34,622 nt of DNA, taken from assembly GCA_018659585.1 (NCBI GenBank), contig JABJMC010000026.1:1-34622 (forward strand), read 5' to 3'. The position numbers were made by a program, and so were the translations under genes. Position 1 is the stretch's first letter. Each line of letters starts with the position of its first letter. The notes below the pieces were generated by a model that was not told where the DNA came from, did not search any database, and worked only from the letters and a program-made list of their open reading frames with translations. This stretch comes from Candidatus Peregrinibacteria bacterium (GTDB lineage Bacteria > Patescibacteriota > Gracilibacteria > UBA1369 > UBA12473). This document shows, piece by piece, positions 22,989 through 31,601 of the stretch.

Positions 22989-25099
22989 TACGTAATCTCG
23001 TAAACCTTAGTATCACCAACTACATAAACACGCCCAGACTCTTTATCAGCGTAAAGCTTTTTAAGCGATTCCTCGGTCTCCAATACATACTGACTAGCAT
23101 AAGCTAAATTCCCTGTCCGCGAATCTTTATTAAAAATCAAAACTCTATTTCCGACTGCATCTAACATAAACACTTGGAACATTTCAAATTCCGTATAAAT
23201 TTCAATTGCCCCCGAAAGGTCAGTCGTTGGCACATTTTTAATCGAATAATCCACATATTCTCCACTTAATAATTTAACAATGTCTCCATCGTCTCTCAAA
23301 ATATAAACAAACCCATCAATCGCCAAAGACTTCGTATTAATAAGATCCGTCCCATCTGTTACATAAGCATCTGCGCCACTATAACCATTTCGTTGTTGAT
23401 AATAGCGCCAAATTTGTCCTTGGCTAGCATCAAGTAAATAAATCCGACTATTATAGATTTCTAAATCTACAGCTGAATGCCAAGATCCATCATCGGTATC
23501 AACAAATGAAAACTGATCATCTTTAAACTCAATAATTCTATTTGCCTTAGTTAAGAAAAGAACTGACTCATCTTCTTCAAAATAAGCCGCATCTACTACT
23601 ACTTCATCCGCATCAATCGTTACCGGCTCTTGAATATCACCCAAAACAACTTCGAACAATTGGTTATAACTATACACATAATAACGATCACCAAATGGCA
23701 CAATTCCCAAAATATTTACGGTTGGATAAGCTATTGCGAAATCTGCAAAAACCGTCGGAGTCTCTAGTCTCGTCACATTATCCAAATAATCACGCTGACT
23801 TTCGATCTCTCCTAAATATTCACTAGCCTTACCACGCAAATAACCAGAATTCAAAACTTCCAAAGCTAATTCCTCAGCCTCATCCAAAAGGGCCGTGGCT
23901 GATTCTTTGTCATAACTACCTTGTGTTTGAGCGGTATTAATATTGAGTTCTACGGTTTCCAGTTTTGTCTCTAAATCTTCCATGAGTTGCTGTTTTTCTC
24001 CCTGATGTCGCACCATATAAATCCCTACCAACAACATCACCACCACCGCAACTAGCGCCAACAAAATTTTGTCACGTTTAAGTTCTTTCCATTCCTGGAT
24101 TAAATCTGTCATATCAGCCAAAGCTTGTTTTTTGCTGCTTTTTTTGGGGACTTCGGCTTGAACCTCTGCCTCAACTTGAACTTCTTCAGTCCCTTCTATT
24201 ATTTTCTCCGCCACTTCTCTTTTTACTTCTTCAACTTCCTCAATTTCTTCTACTTCTTCAATTTCTTCAACCTCTTCAACCTCTTCAATTCCCTCTATTT
24301 TCTCGATTTTCTCCCCTTTTTCAGGAATCAATTTACCTAAATGCAATTTTAGCGATGCTCCTAATTTAGGCAATTTCTTAGCCCAATTAGAACCCTGTCC
24401 GCTCACATCTTGCGCATCTCCACCATCAATTACTTCCTCCACCCCTTCAATGTGAACACCCAAAACACTCATTCGATCCATTAAATCAATCGAAACCGCA
24501 TCATTAATAGCGTTGAGAGCCACTTTTAAAGAAAGTTCTTCGGAAATTAACTTCCCTAAATCAGATTTTGTAATGTATCGAACTAGTCGAGAAGAACAAA
24601 ACAACAAATAATCACCAGCCGTTAAATCCCCACTCGAGATATTAGAAAAAAGTTCATCTTTATTCTTAGGATCTGATAATCCTTCGGAAACAGTACTTAC
24701 AAATCGACGACGAACTAAATACGCCTCAGATTCACCATGTTGCGACAAATAAAGGGAATCCCCCCAAACAGCCGCCACTACTACGTGCATATTAGGAACA
24801 AACTTTATTCCTAATTCATCCTCCTTTTTACGAATTTCAGTATTTACTTCTTTCAAAGTGTCTTCAAACCGGTTCGAAGCATCACGCTCCAAACCATGGA
24901 AAAAATAATTCTTGATAATTTCGAAAATTGACTCACCAATTTCATTCCCTGGAACTTCAGTTGAATCAATGCGAAGATTTAAGAAAATCTGTGAACGAGG
25001 ACCACCCATTCCGTCTTCCCATTCATAAAAATAGTTTTTGGAGAAACCAAGTGACTCCTTCCCGATCATCAAGAATTCATGTGCGATACGAAAAGCCAT
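22985..25099 (-). CDS. Membrane protein with PP2C-like domain and propeller-like C-terminus
   Basis: 704 aa. The N-terminal ~220 residues have the strand order of PP2C/SpoIIE-type phosphatases: HVVVAAVWGDSLYLSQHGESEAYLVRR (about 105-131), then LTAGDYLLFCSSRL (159-172). The usual Asp-Gly metal motifs are not evident: DGMGG at 29-33 is out of place, and S169-S170 replaces the SDG pair. It may be a pseudophosphatase that binds without catalysis. Next come a Glu/Val/Ile low-complexity segment (263-293), one transmembrane helix (about 345-363), a coiled coil (about 365-435), and a C-terminal region of repeated beta strands resembling a beta-propeller (about 440-704) outside the membrane. The layout suggests a transmembrane scaffold or sensor. 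It is divergent from rpmH, where many bacteria carry dnaA. Confidence 0.75.
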   Translation of the reverse strand: MAFRIAHEFLMIGKESLGFSKNYFYEWEDGMGGPRSQIFLNLRIDSTEVPGNEIGESIFEIIKNYFFHGLERDASNRFEDTLKEVNTEIRKKEDELGIKFVPNMHVVVAAVWGDSLYLSQHGESEAYLVRRRFVSTVSEGLSDPKNKDELFSNISSGDLTAGDYLLFCSSRLVRYITKSDLGKLISEELSLKVALNAINDAVSIDLMDRMSVLGVHIEGVEEVIDGGDAQDVSGQGSNWAKKLPKLGASLKLHLGKLIPEKGEKIEKIEGIEEVEEVEEIEEVEEIEEVEEVKREVAEKIIEGTEEVQVEAEVQAEVPKKSSKKQALADMTDLIQEWKELKRDKILLALVAVVVMLLVGIYMVRHQGEKQQLMEDLETKLETVELNINTAQTQGSYDKESATALLDEAEELALEVLNSGYLRGKASEYLGEIESQRDYLDNVTRLETPTVFADFAIAYPTVNILGIVPFGDRYYVYSYNQLFEVVLGDIQEPVTIDADEVVVDAAYFEEDESVLFLTKANRIIEFKDDQFSFVDTDDGSWHSAVDLEIYNSRIYLLDASQGQIWRYYQQRNGYSGADAYVTDGTDLINTKSLAIDGFVYILRDDGDIVKLLSGEYVDYSIKNVPTTDLSGAIEIYTEFEMFQVFMLDAVGNRVLIFNKDSRTGNLAYASQYVLETEESLKKLYADKESGRVYVVGDTKVYEITY
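24221..24313 (-). repeat. Low-complexity repeat coding for Glu-Val/Ile triplets
   Basis: A 9-nt period (TTCTTC/CCTCTTCAA-type units on the plus strand) encodes about ten copies of a three-residue unit, EE followed by V or I, between the PP2C-like domain and the membrane helix. It likely forms an extended charged helix and is prone to copy-number change. Confidence 0.8.
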
Positions 25100-25163
25100 G
25101 ATATTTAAAGTAATTTTAAAGCAGGGTAAACATACTAAAAAAGCCCCAAATGAGCAAGACCGG

Positions 25164-25192
25164 TTGACTCCACCCCCTAAACCCGTTAGTAT
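25164..25192 (+). promoter_or_regulatory. Promoter for the rpmH operon
   Basis: -35 TTGACT (25164-25169), 17-nt spacer, -10 TAGTAT (25187-25192), giving a leader of about 25 bases before the rpmH ATG at 25228. Confidence 0.5.
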
Positions 25193-25227
25193 CCGGACGC
25201 TTATTTTGGCAATTAGTAGAAAAAATC

Positions 25228-25356
25228 ATGCTTAAAAAACTCAGCAAACGCAGACGCTCTCGGAAACACGGTTTCTTATCTCGTCTTGCGTCAAAAACAG
25301 GTCAACGGCTCCTTAAAAGACGCCGATCAAAAGGTCGCAAAAGACTGTCTCGCTAA
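25228..25356 (+). CDS. rpmH: 50S ribosomal protein L34
   Basis: 42 aa, extremely basic. It contains the L34 signature RKHGFLSRL followed by KTGQRLLKRRRSKGRKRL. The N-terminus is two residues shorter than the usual form. rnpA follows after a 2-base gap, the standard rpmH-rnpA arrangement, which confirms the identity. Upstream in-frame codons offer no better start. Confidence 0.95.
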   Translation: MLKKLSKRRRSRKHGFLSRLASKTGQRLLKRRRSKGRKRLSR

Positions 25357-25358
25357 TT

Positions 25359-25700
25359 ATGTTTTCCTCAAAACACCGCTTAACAAAAAAGGATAAACCA
25401 GAAGCCATCCTTAAGAGCGGTAAGAAAGCGATGGGCAAGTTTATGGTACTGCGATTTATTAGAAATCAGCACAAAGAACATCGCTTTAGCGTGATTATTA
25501 GTACGAAAATCTCCAATAAAGCCGTTACTAGAAACCGATTTAGAAGACAAATTCAAGAAATCATTCGCTTAAATCTAGAGACTTTCCCCCCAAAAGACCA
25601 CTTTGACATTCTAATTCTACCTAAAAAAGCTATTATAGAATCAACTTATGCGGAATTAGAAACTGATTTACTCTCCCTAATCTCTCAACTTAAAGCATGA
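25359..25700 (+). CDS. rnpA: Ribonuclease P protein component
   Basis: Protein subunit that assists the RNase P ribozyme in maturing tRNA 5' ends. 113 aa, basic. The conserved RNR motif is seen as TRNRFRRQIQEI, after the strand FSVIISTKISNKAV; the last part DILILPKKA also fits. It ends in TGA within ATGA, overlapping the yidC start by 4 bases, which implies translational coupling and shows that UGA is a real stop in this genome. Confidence 0.94.
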   Translation: MFSSKHRLTKKDKPEAILKSGKKAMGKFMVLRFIRNQHKEHRFSVIISTKISNKAVTRNRFRRQIQEIIRLNLETFPPKDHFDILILPKKAIIESTYAELETDLLSLISQLKA

Positions 25701-27001
25701 AAAATAAATTCTTACTCTGGGCCTTAGTTTTCTTATCCATCATGTTGTTTATGCAAAACATGGGGAATGAAAAAGAAATGGAACCTACTTTAGCAGCCAG
25801 TGATTTAGGAATTGCCACTACAAAAACCGAATATAAGTTGGGTAAGGAAATCTCTCTTACCCTGCAAAACAACACCGCAGACGTAATTATGCTGCCAGAT
25901 TTTTGTGGCGAAAGACTTTTTGAGGTTTATCGTTACGAAAATTCTGATTGGGTAAAAATCCCCATTGGTGAGGATGAAACCTGTGAAGCTGAAGCTTACG
26001 AAATCCCATCTACCGAAGGAATTAGTGTTAGTTATAAAAACTGGGCTTATCGCACTTTTGGAGAATACGGACGCTACCATATTAAAGTCTCTGCCTATGT
26101 TTATGATGTCGAAGGAGAAGCTCCTGAAATGATGATTTTTGAATCAAATGAATTTTCTGTTGTCCCGCGCACCATGCTTGGTAATTTTTGGTTAAAAGGA
26201 ATTTATCAACCAATTTTGAACACCATGGTGTTCCTTATTAAGGTAATTCCTGGAAACCACCTTGGTTTTGCCATTATTATCTTAACGTTAATTATTAGGA
26301 CTATTCTATTAGTACCTTCTCAACGCGCAATGCGTTCTCAAAAAAGAATGCAAGAACTTCAACCCAAACTAGAAGCTCTAAAAAAGAAGTACAAAAACAA
26401 TCAAGAAAAACTGGCCATGGAAACCATGAATTTATGGAAATCCAACAAAGTCACTCCTTTTGGAAGTTGTTTACCAATTTTCATTCAATTCCCAATTTTG
26501 ATTGGACTTTATTACGTGGTGCGTGAAGGCTTACACATTGATAAATTTGAACTCTTATACGGATTTGTTGGTGATGGATTTAGCTTTGTGGCCATGAACA
26601 CTAACTTCTTAGGGATTCTAGAATTAATGGAATTAAACGTAATTGTCCTACCTTTAATTGTGGGTGGCTTACAATTTATTCAAATGAATCTAGCCCTGTC
26701 CCGCGCCAAGAAAAAGAAAGAAGCTAATACTCCAAAAGGAGGGAAAAATGTCTCTAAAAAAGTTAAAAAGCCTGGTGACATGCAAGACGAGATGCAAATG
26801 GCAACCAGCATGATGAAGTACTTTATGCCCGTAATGATTGCTTTCTTTACTGCTAGCATGCCAGCTGGTGTAGGACTTTACTGGGGAACTTCCACAATAT
26901 ATGGCATCGTTCAACAACTTGTGGTAAACAAAGAGAGCCTAGATGACAAACCCAAAAAAGGAGCTGCCACTGTGAAAGTAATTGAGAAAAAAGATAAATA
27001 A
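25697..27001 (+). CDS. yidC: Membrane protein insertase YidC
   Basis: Inserts and folds membrane proteins, alone or with SecYEG. 434 aa. An N-terminal hydrophobic segment (about 5-20) precedes an extracytoplasmic beta-rich domain (about 35-157) with cysteines at 70 and 96. The conserved five-helix core begins near 160: LNTMVFLIKVIPGNHLGFAI, then LIIRTILLVP with R201 as the groove arginine. The cytoplasmic coiled-coil hairpin follows (QKRMQELQPKLEALKKKYKNN), then GSCLPIFIQFPILIGLYYVV and a later PAGVGLYWGTS helix. The external domain is shorter than the large P1 domain of proteobacterial YidC and does not look like it. Order rpmH-rnpA-yidC-jag is the standard arrangement. Confidence 0.95.
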   Translation: MKNKFLLWALVFLSIMLFMQNMGNEKEMEPTLAASDLGIATTKTEYKLGKEISLTLQNNTADVIMLPDFCGERLFEVYRYENSDWVKIPIGEDETCEAEAYEIPSTEGISVSYKNWAYRTFGEYGRYHIKVSAYVYDVEGEAPEMMIFESNEFSVVPRTMLGNFWLKGIYQPILNTMVFLIKVIPGNHLGFAIIILTLIIRTILLVPSQRAMRSQKRMQELQPKLEALKKKYKNNQEKLAMETMNLWKSNKVTPFGSCLPIFIQFPILIGLYYVVREGLHIDKFELLYGFVGDGFSFVAMNTNFLGILELMELNVIVLPLIVGGLQFIQMNLALSRAKKKKEANTPKGGKNVSKKVKKPGDMQDEMQMATSMMKYFMPVMIAFFTASMPAGVGLYWGTSTIYGIVQQLVVNKESLDDKPKKGAATVKVIEKKDK

Positions 27002-27052
27002 GAGCTGTCCCCACCGTTTCTTTTCAAAAAATATCATTTAATTGTATCTAAA

Positions 27053-27505
27053 ATGGAGGAAATCATTAGCGAAACTCTAAAACCGCTTCTAGAATTAATG
27101 CACATTCCTTTTACAAGGATTGATGTTGAGGCTCAAGAAGACAATCAATATCGTATTAATATTGAAGCCCCAGATCCTAAAGATCTAATTGGTTATCACG
27201 GGGGAACTCTTTATGCGATTCAACATCTTTTAAAAATTCTTCTTTCCAAAAAAATCGATCAAGCCTTTTCTATCAATTTAGATATTGATAATTACCGCAA
27301 ACGCCAAGAAGAAAATGTCATTAACATTACCGAACAAAAAATCGATCAAATTAGGAAAGACAGTACTTCTCGCAAGCTCCCACCCATGTCTCCTTATTTC
27401 CGTCGTGTTGTTCACCTTTATTTAGCTCAGCCTGAATTCGAAGACATTACAACTTATAGCGAAGGTACTGGCGACCACCGTGCAGTGGTGATCTCTATGG
27501 TATGA
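27053..27505 (+). CDS. jag: KH/R3H RNA-binding protein Jag (KhpB)
   Basis: 150 aa. A KH-like domain with DPKDLIGYHGGTLYAIQHLL (about 42-61) is followed by an R3H domain with KLPPMSPYFRRVVHLYLA and the C-terminal GTGDHRAVVIS. The Jag-N domain found in longer homologues is missing. KhpB proteins bind many RNAs and affect cell division and elongation in Gram-positives. The stop TGA overlaps the next ATG (ATGA). A 51-base gap after yidC holds no clear terminator. Confidence 0.93.
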   Translation: MEEIISETLKPLLELMHIPFTRIDVEAQEDNQYRINIEAPDPKDLIGYHGGTLYAIQHLLKILLSKKIDQAFSINLDIDNYRKRQEENVINITEQKIDQIRKDSTSRKLPPMSPYFRRVVHLYLAQPEFEDITTYSEGTGDHRAVVISMV

Positions 27506-28506
27506 AAAAACTAATTACTGTCATTATTGGGTTATCAATCTTTCTGCCTAGTGCAGTGGTTTTTGCAACTGAAGAAATAGAACCAATCACTGTAACCGAT
27601 GCCACAGCAGAGGTATCAATCGAAATTGAAACTGAATCCATCTTTTCTGATCTTTCCGAAAACAATGAATATTATCCGGCGATTTTAGATTTATATGAAC
27701 GCGGCATTGTTGAAGGTTACGATGATGGTACTTTCCGCGCTTACGATCCCATTAACCGGGTCGAAACACTCAAAATCATTATGATGTATTTTGAAATCGA
27801 AGAATTAATTCCTACCGAAACAACCGAAGAAGTCATACTTAATTTTAGCGACATTCAAACCGGAGCTTGGTATGAATTCACTCTAAAATCTGCTTACAGC
27901 AACGGAATCATTGATGGCTATCCAGATGGCACCTTTAAACCAGCTAATACCGTAAACTTAGCCGAAGCACTAAAAATTGTTTCTCAGTCCGTGCCTTTTA
28001 GTTTTATCGAAAAATACACTATTGAAATTGATCCCGCTCTAGATGTGCCCGCTGATAGTTGGTACGCAGGTTATGTTTTTCACGCTTTAGAAGAAGGTGC
28101 GGTTTATTTAGATGCCGAAGGAAATTTAAATCCAGACCAGGATGTAACGCGCGGCCAATTAGCAGATATTTTGTATCGGTTTGAAAACGACGAATATTTT
28201 TCTGGCCAAGTTTCGTATGGTAACGCAACCTATTACGCTGATATGTTTGAAGGCCGCGGTACCGCGTCTGGAGAGGTATTTCAACAAGCATTATTCACCG
28301 CGGCCCACCTAACCCTACCCTTTGGCACTTATGTCCGCGTTACCCACCAACACACCGGCGAAACCGCAGTAGTCAAAGTAAATGATCGCGGCCCTTATTC
28401 CGATCACGCCATTATTGACCTAACCTCTACGGCCTTCGAATCCATTGGCTCACTTGGTTCCGGCGTCATCCCGGTCAAAGTTGAAATTATCTATCCAGAG
28501 GAGTAA
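27502..28506 (+). CDS. Secreted SLH-domain RlpA-like protein
   Basis: 334 aa. A signal peptide (about 1-22, ending VVFA) leads into three SLH repeats (about 48-95, 113-160, 175-225), recognised by YERGIVEGYDDGTFRAYDP and SNGIIDGYPDGTFKPANT. These usually anchor proteins to secondary cell-wall polymer. The last ~100 residues are an RlpA/double-psi beta-barrel domain: GNATYYADMFEGRGTASGE, TAAHLTLPFGTYVRV and VKVNDRGPY, with the conserved Asp in NDRGP. RlpA-type domains cleave or bind peptidoglycan strands, often at division sites. Start overlaps the jag stop by 4 bases and a DivIC-like gene follows 9 bases later, consistent with a cell-wall remodelling role. Confidence 0.9.
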   Translation: MKKLITVIIGLSIFLPSAVVFATEEIEPITVTDATAEVSIEIETESIFSDLSENNEYYPAILDLYERGIVEGYDDGTFRAYDPINRVETLKIIMMYFEIEELIPTETTEEVILNFSDIQTGAWYEFTLKSAYSNGIIDGYPDGTFKPANTVNLAEALKIVSQSVPFSFIEKYTIEIDPALDVPADSWYAGYVFHALEEGAVYLDAEGNLNPDQDVTRGQLADILYRFENDEYFSGQVSYGNATYYADMFEGRGTASGEVFQQALFTAAHLTLPFGTYVRVTHQHTGETAVVKVNDRGPYSDHAIIDLTSTAFESIGSLGSGVIPVKVEIIYPEE

Positions 28507-28515
28507 TTTGTATAT

Positions 28516-28896
28516 ATGCCCAAGGATCCTTACTATCAAAATCGTCTTAAGAAATCACGTAAAGAAACCAAACGCCGTAAAAAAGTACGTCGCCTTTCCG
28601 AAGAAATTCAAACCACCACTCGCCTTCTTATTATTACGATTGGAATTTTACTTTTCGCATCCACAGTTAGCTTTCTTTACATCAGCAGCTTAAAAGCCGC
28701 CAAAGGTTATTACCTCCAACAACTACAACAAGAATACGAAGATTTAAGTAGTGACAACCGTGAACTATCTTCTGATTTGCAAGACATCCAAGCCATCACC
28801 CAAATCGAAGACTCAGACTCTATCGACAACATGGCCGAACCCGAAGATTTAAACATTAGCTACGTTAGCGAACCCAGTGACTTAGCTTCCCGTTAA
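28516..28896 (+). CDS. DivIC/FtsL-like septum protein
   Basis: 126 aa, bitopic. A very basic cytoplasmic N-terminus (about 9-27) precedes one transmembrane helix (about 37-57) and a coiled coil (about 62-95: LQQLQQEYEDLSSDNRELSSDLQ), then an acidic unstructured tail. This topology is that of DivIC/FtsL division proteins, but sequence similarity in this family is weak, so the call rests on architecture and on the neighbouring RlpA-like and Jag genes. It is convergent with the TrmB-like gene 11 bases away. Confidence 0.6.
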   Translation: MPKDPYYQNRLKKSRKETKRRKKVRRLSEEIQTTTRLLIITIGILLFASTVSFLYISSLKAAKGYYLQQLQQEYEDLSSDNRELSSDLQDIQAITQIEDSDSIDNMAEPEDLNISYVSEPSDLASR

Positions 28897-28907
28897 TCAG
28901 CCAGTCC

Positions 28908-29681
28908 CTATTTCTTCTTTTTCACGCTTTTGCTTTTCTTAAACAACAATTCAAAAACACCAGACAAAGTATGGAAAATTGCCTGATTTTCTATAATCAC
29001 AGCCGTAAAATCTCCTTCCTTAAAAGAAATAAACGCCACTCGCTCTTTTCCATATAAAGCAATCTCTGTCTCAAAAGGAAATTGTTTTGGCTTTACCAGT
29101 ACAGTTTTCCGCAAATATTTAGAATCTCGATCCTGATATCGACGCGCTCTTTCAGAATCAGCCGCAATAAGTTCGGATCTAATTTTTTTCTTAACCAAAG
29201 CTGGCATATATTCTCCCATCAAAAAATTCTTAATATCCTCAGGAATCGTATCAACCGTTAAAAAAGCTCGAATCGGCCCCTTAAACTTCAAGGTATCTTC
29301 GTAAACCGTCTTAATCCCCTCTACACCCTCGTAAAAACGCACTTTTGGCACGGAACTGTAATCTTGAAGATAAGTAGAAAATTCAGGTAAATGCTTTTTT
29401 ATAGACTTTTTCTTGCGTTCCCATTCCTGTTGTTGATGGTCTGCATAACGAATAAGAGCCTCTGGTTTTTCCACAGTAAAATACTGAATATTTCGGCGCG
29501 TCACTACATTTGCCACTCCTTTCTCAATCAACTTTCGACAAATAACATAAGTCGTTACCCGATTCATTTTGACATGCTTAGCCAAAATACTAGCTGGCTG
29601 CATTCCTAGCCGCAAAGCCGCCAAATAAACTTGGACTTCTTTGTCTGAAAATCCAATGCTTTTTAAAAGTTGTTCAATCAT
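28908..29681 (-). CDS. TrmB-like transcriptional regulator, second copy
   Basis: 257 aa, the same length as the TrmB-like protein at 11813-12586. Winged helix at about 1-70 (IGFSDKEVQVYLAALRLG, then ASILAKHVKMNRVTTYVICRKL). The C-terminal domain carries VKPKQFPFE at 196-204, identical to the other copy, then an analogous strand order (ALYGKERVAFISFKEGDFTAVIIEN). The tail is lysine-rich. It is divergent from the serine operon, whose control is the natural hypothesis, but no operator is proven. The ATG at 29681 lacks a Shine-Dalgarno sequence. Confidence 0.85.
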   Translation of the reverse strand: MIEQLLKSIGFSDKEVQVYLAALRLGMQPASILAKHVKMNRVTTYVICRKLIEKGVANVVTRRNIQYFTVEKPEALIRYADHQQQEWERKKKSIKKHLPEFSTYLQDYSSVPKVRFYEGVEGIKTVYEDTLKFKGPIRAFLTVDTIPEDIKNFLMGEYMPALVKKKIRSELIAADSERARRYQDRDSKYLRKTVLVKPKQFPFETEIALYGKERVAFISFKEGDFTAVIIENQAIFHTLSGVFELLFKKSKSVKKKK

Positions 29682-29722
29682 GTTGTGTTGTTAGGATTAA
29701 ATAACAAGGCCAATCTAATCTG

Positions 29723-29751
29723 AAAATATCATGCTTACAAACAGATTGCAA
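29723..29751 (-). promoter_or_regulatory. Possible promoter for the second TrmB-like gene
   Basis: On the minus strand, -35 TTGCAA (29751-29746), 17-nt spacer, -10 TATTTT (29728-29723). An alternative overlapping pair (TTGTAA/TAGATT) is about equally good, so the exact position is uncertain. Confidence 0.3.
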
Positions 29752-29756
29752 GGCTA

Positions 29757-29785
29757 TTTACAATAACAAGCCCTGCCGTTAAAAT
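29757..29785 (+). promoter_or_regulatory. Promoter for the serine biosynthesis operon
   Basis: -35 TTTACA (29757-29762), 17-nt spacer, -10 TAAAAT (29780-29785). The leader to the ATG at 29814 would be about 22 bases. It nearly abuts the divergent TrmB promoter, so one bound regulator could affect both. Confidence 0.5.
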
Positions 29786-29813
29786 TAAGTTACAATAATT
29801 TAAAGCCTTAGCA

Positions 29814-30458
29814 ATGTTTCAACAAATTTTCTTTGACTGCGATTCTACCTTAACCACTATCGAAGGGATTGATGAATTAACAGCTGACTTAAACCTCAAA
29901 GAACAAATCCAAAACATTACTAAAAAGGCTATGCTAGGACAAATTGATTTCAAAACAGCCCTTATCCAAAGACTTTTCCTTCTTAATCCCACTAAAAAAG
30001 ACCTTCAAAGAATTGGAGAGCAGTATATTAAAAATATTTTCCCGGGCACCAAAAAACTCATCAATCTCTTTAAATCTAATCAAAGAGAAGTCTACATTGT
30101 AAGTGGTGGCTTCAAAACCGCTATTCTGCCTTTTGCTAAACATCTTGGTATTCCACCTGAAAACGTATTCGCAAACGAAATAATCTTTGACCAAAAAGGA
30201 CAATTTGAAAAACTAAACACCAAAAACATCCTTATTCACACCAATGGCAAAGCGCAATTCATGCGTTCTCATCGAATCCTAAATCCTCACAAAAAAACTG
30301 TCTTTATTGGCGATGGAATCACTGACTTAGCTACCAAGCCTTTTGTAGATCGATTTATTGGTTTTGGTAGTACTCAATCCAGACCAGAAGTAAAAAATCA
30401 ATCACCTTATTTTTTCCAAGAAAATAATCTCCTTAAATTACTTCCATTTCTAACCTAA
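29814..30458 (+). CDS. serB: Phosphoserine phosphatase-like HAD hydrolase
   Basis: 214 aa HAD-superfamily phosphatase. Motif I is FDCDSTLTT (D8 nucleophile, D10), motif II VSGGF, and motif III/IV FIGDGITDLATKP. The cap region after motif I (EGIDELTADL, then the helical part to about 75) fits the SerB type. Catalyses the last step to serine, phosphoserine to serine. The operon context with an aminotransferase and a phosphoglycerate dehydrogenase supports this over other HAD substrates. The next gene begins 6 bases after its stop. Confidence 0.88.
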   Translation: MFQQIFFDCDSTLTTIEGIDELTADLNLKEQIQNITKKAMLGQIDFKTALIQRLFLLNPTKKDLQRIGEQYIKNIFPGTKKLINLFKSNQREVYIVSGGFKTAILPFAKHLGIPPENVFANEIIFDQKGQFEKLNTKNILIHTNGKAQFMRSHRILNPHKKTVFIGDGITDLATKPFVDRFIGFGSTQSRPEVKNQSPYFFQENNLLKLLPFLT

Positions 30459-30464
30459 AAAACC

Positions 30465-31601
30465 ATGACTAAACTTTTCATTCCCGGCCCCACAGAAGTC
30501 CTCCCCCAAAACTTAGCCGCTCAAACCAAACCTTTAATTGGTCACCGCAGTGATGAATACGCACAATTACAAGAATCTATTGAAAACAATCTCAAAGAAC
30601 TTCTTTACACTAAAAATGATGTTTTTTTATGTGTTAGCTCTGCCACCGGTTGCATGGAAGCTGCTGTTCGCAACTGTGTTCAAGAAAATGTTTTGTGCTT
30701 AGTAAACGGCGCCTTTTCTGAACGATGGGCCACTATTGCCGAACAAAATGGCAAAAAAGTAACTCGCTTAGAAGTTCCTTGGGGCTCTGCTATTACTCCT
30801 GAAAAATTAGAAAAACTCTTAAAACGCAAATCTTATGAAGCCGTCACTTTAGTCTTAAGCGAAACTTCTACCGGAGCGCGCGCGCCAATTAAACAACTCT
30901 CCAAAATTATGCAAAAATATCCCCAAACTCTGTTTTTAGTTGATGGGGTTAGCATTGTGGGCGGAGAACTAGTAGACGTGGATCGCCTGGGTATCGACGT
31001 TCTTTTGTTTGGTACTCAAAAAGCCCTAGCTCTACCACCTGGAATCGCCTTTATGTCTGTTTCTCCTTCTGCGTTGGCCAAGTCCAAAAGAGTTAAAAAT
31101 CGTGGTTTTTACTTTGATTTTCTTAATCTAAAAAAATACGCAGATCGTCACCAAACGCCAGTCACTCCCCCTATTAGTTTGCTTTATGCCGTTGAAAAAC
31201 ATCTTAACCACATTATTAACGAAGAAGGTTTACTTAACCGCTTTATGCGACATCAAGTTATGGCCAAAAGAGTTCGTGACTGGGGACAGCAATATTTTGA
31301 TTTCTTCACAGATCAAAGATTTTTGGCTGGAACCATAACGAATTTCAAAACCCCAACTTTTTTCGACACTGCTTCTTTTATAAAACAGGCCAAAGCCAAA
31401 GGATTCATTATTTCTAATGGCTACGGCCCACTCAAAAACAAGTGTTTTCGAATTGGCCACATGGGAGACCATACCATTCGCGATATCGAAAAAATGCTCC
31501 GCAAATTAGACTCTCTTGTTCAACAACAATTTAATGAAAATTTTAATCCCATTACTTATGAAATTACTAATCGCCAACAAATTAGGCTTAAAAGGGCTTG
31601 A
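30465..31601 (+). CDS. Class V aminotransferase, probable phosphoserine aminotransferase
   Basis: 378 aa PLP enzyme of the alanine-glyoxylate/serine-pyruvate aminotransferase branch (FIPGPTEVLP start, HRSDEYAQL). D160 in LVDGVSIVGG contacts the PLP ring nitrogen and K186 in FGTQKALALPPG forms the Schiff base. True SerC proteins differ in sequence, but this branch replaces SerC in several archaea and bacteria. Lying between serB and serA, it most likely transaminates 3-phosphohydroxypyruvate. The enzyme alone could also act on glyoxylate. Ends in TGA, overlapping serA by 44 bases. Confidence 0.88.
   Translation: MTKLFIPGPTEVLPQNLAAQTKPLIGHRSDEYAQLQESIENNLKELLYTKNDVFLCVSSATGCMEAAVRNCVQENVLCLVNGAFSERWATIAEQNGKKVTRLEVPWGSAITPEKLEKLLKRKSYEAVTLVLSETSTGARAPIKQLSKIMQKYPQTLFLVDGVSIVGGELVDVDRLGIDVLLFGTQKALALPPGIAFMSVSPSALAKSKRVKNRGFYFDFLNLKKYADRHQTPVTPPISLLYAVEKHLNHIINEEGLLNRFMRHQVMAKRVRDWGQQYFDFFTDQRFLAGTITNFKTPTFFDTASFIKQAKAKGFIISNGYGPLKNKCFRIGHMGDHTIRDIEKMLRKLDSLVQQQFNENFNPITYEITNRQQIRLKRA

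Noticed and set aside
25100-25227. Replication origin next to rpmH
   Set aside because: rpmH often lies near oriC, but this intergenic region has no DnaA box (TTATNCACA) on either strand and no dnaA gene is nearby.
31516-31557. Upstream start for serA
   Set aside because: Adds residues unlike any SerA N-terminus; MKLLIANKL from 31558 matches the family.
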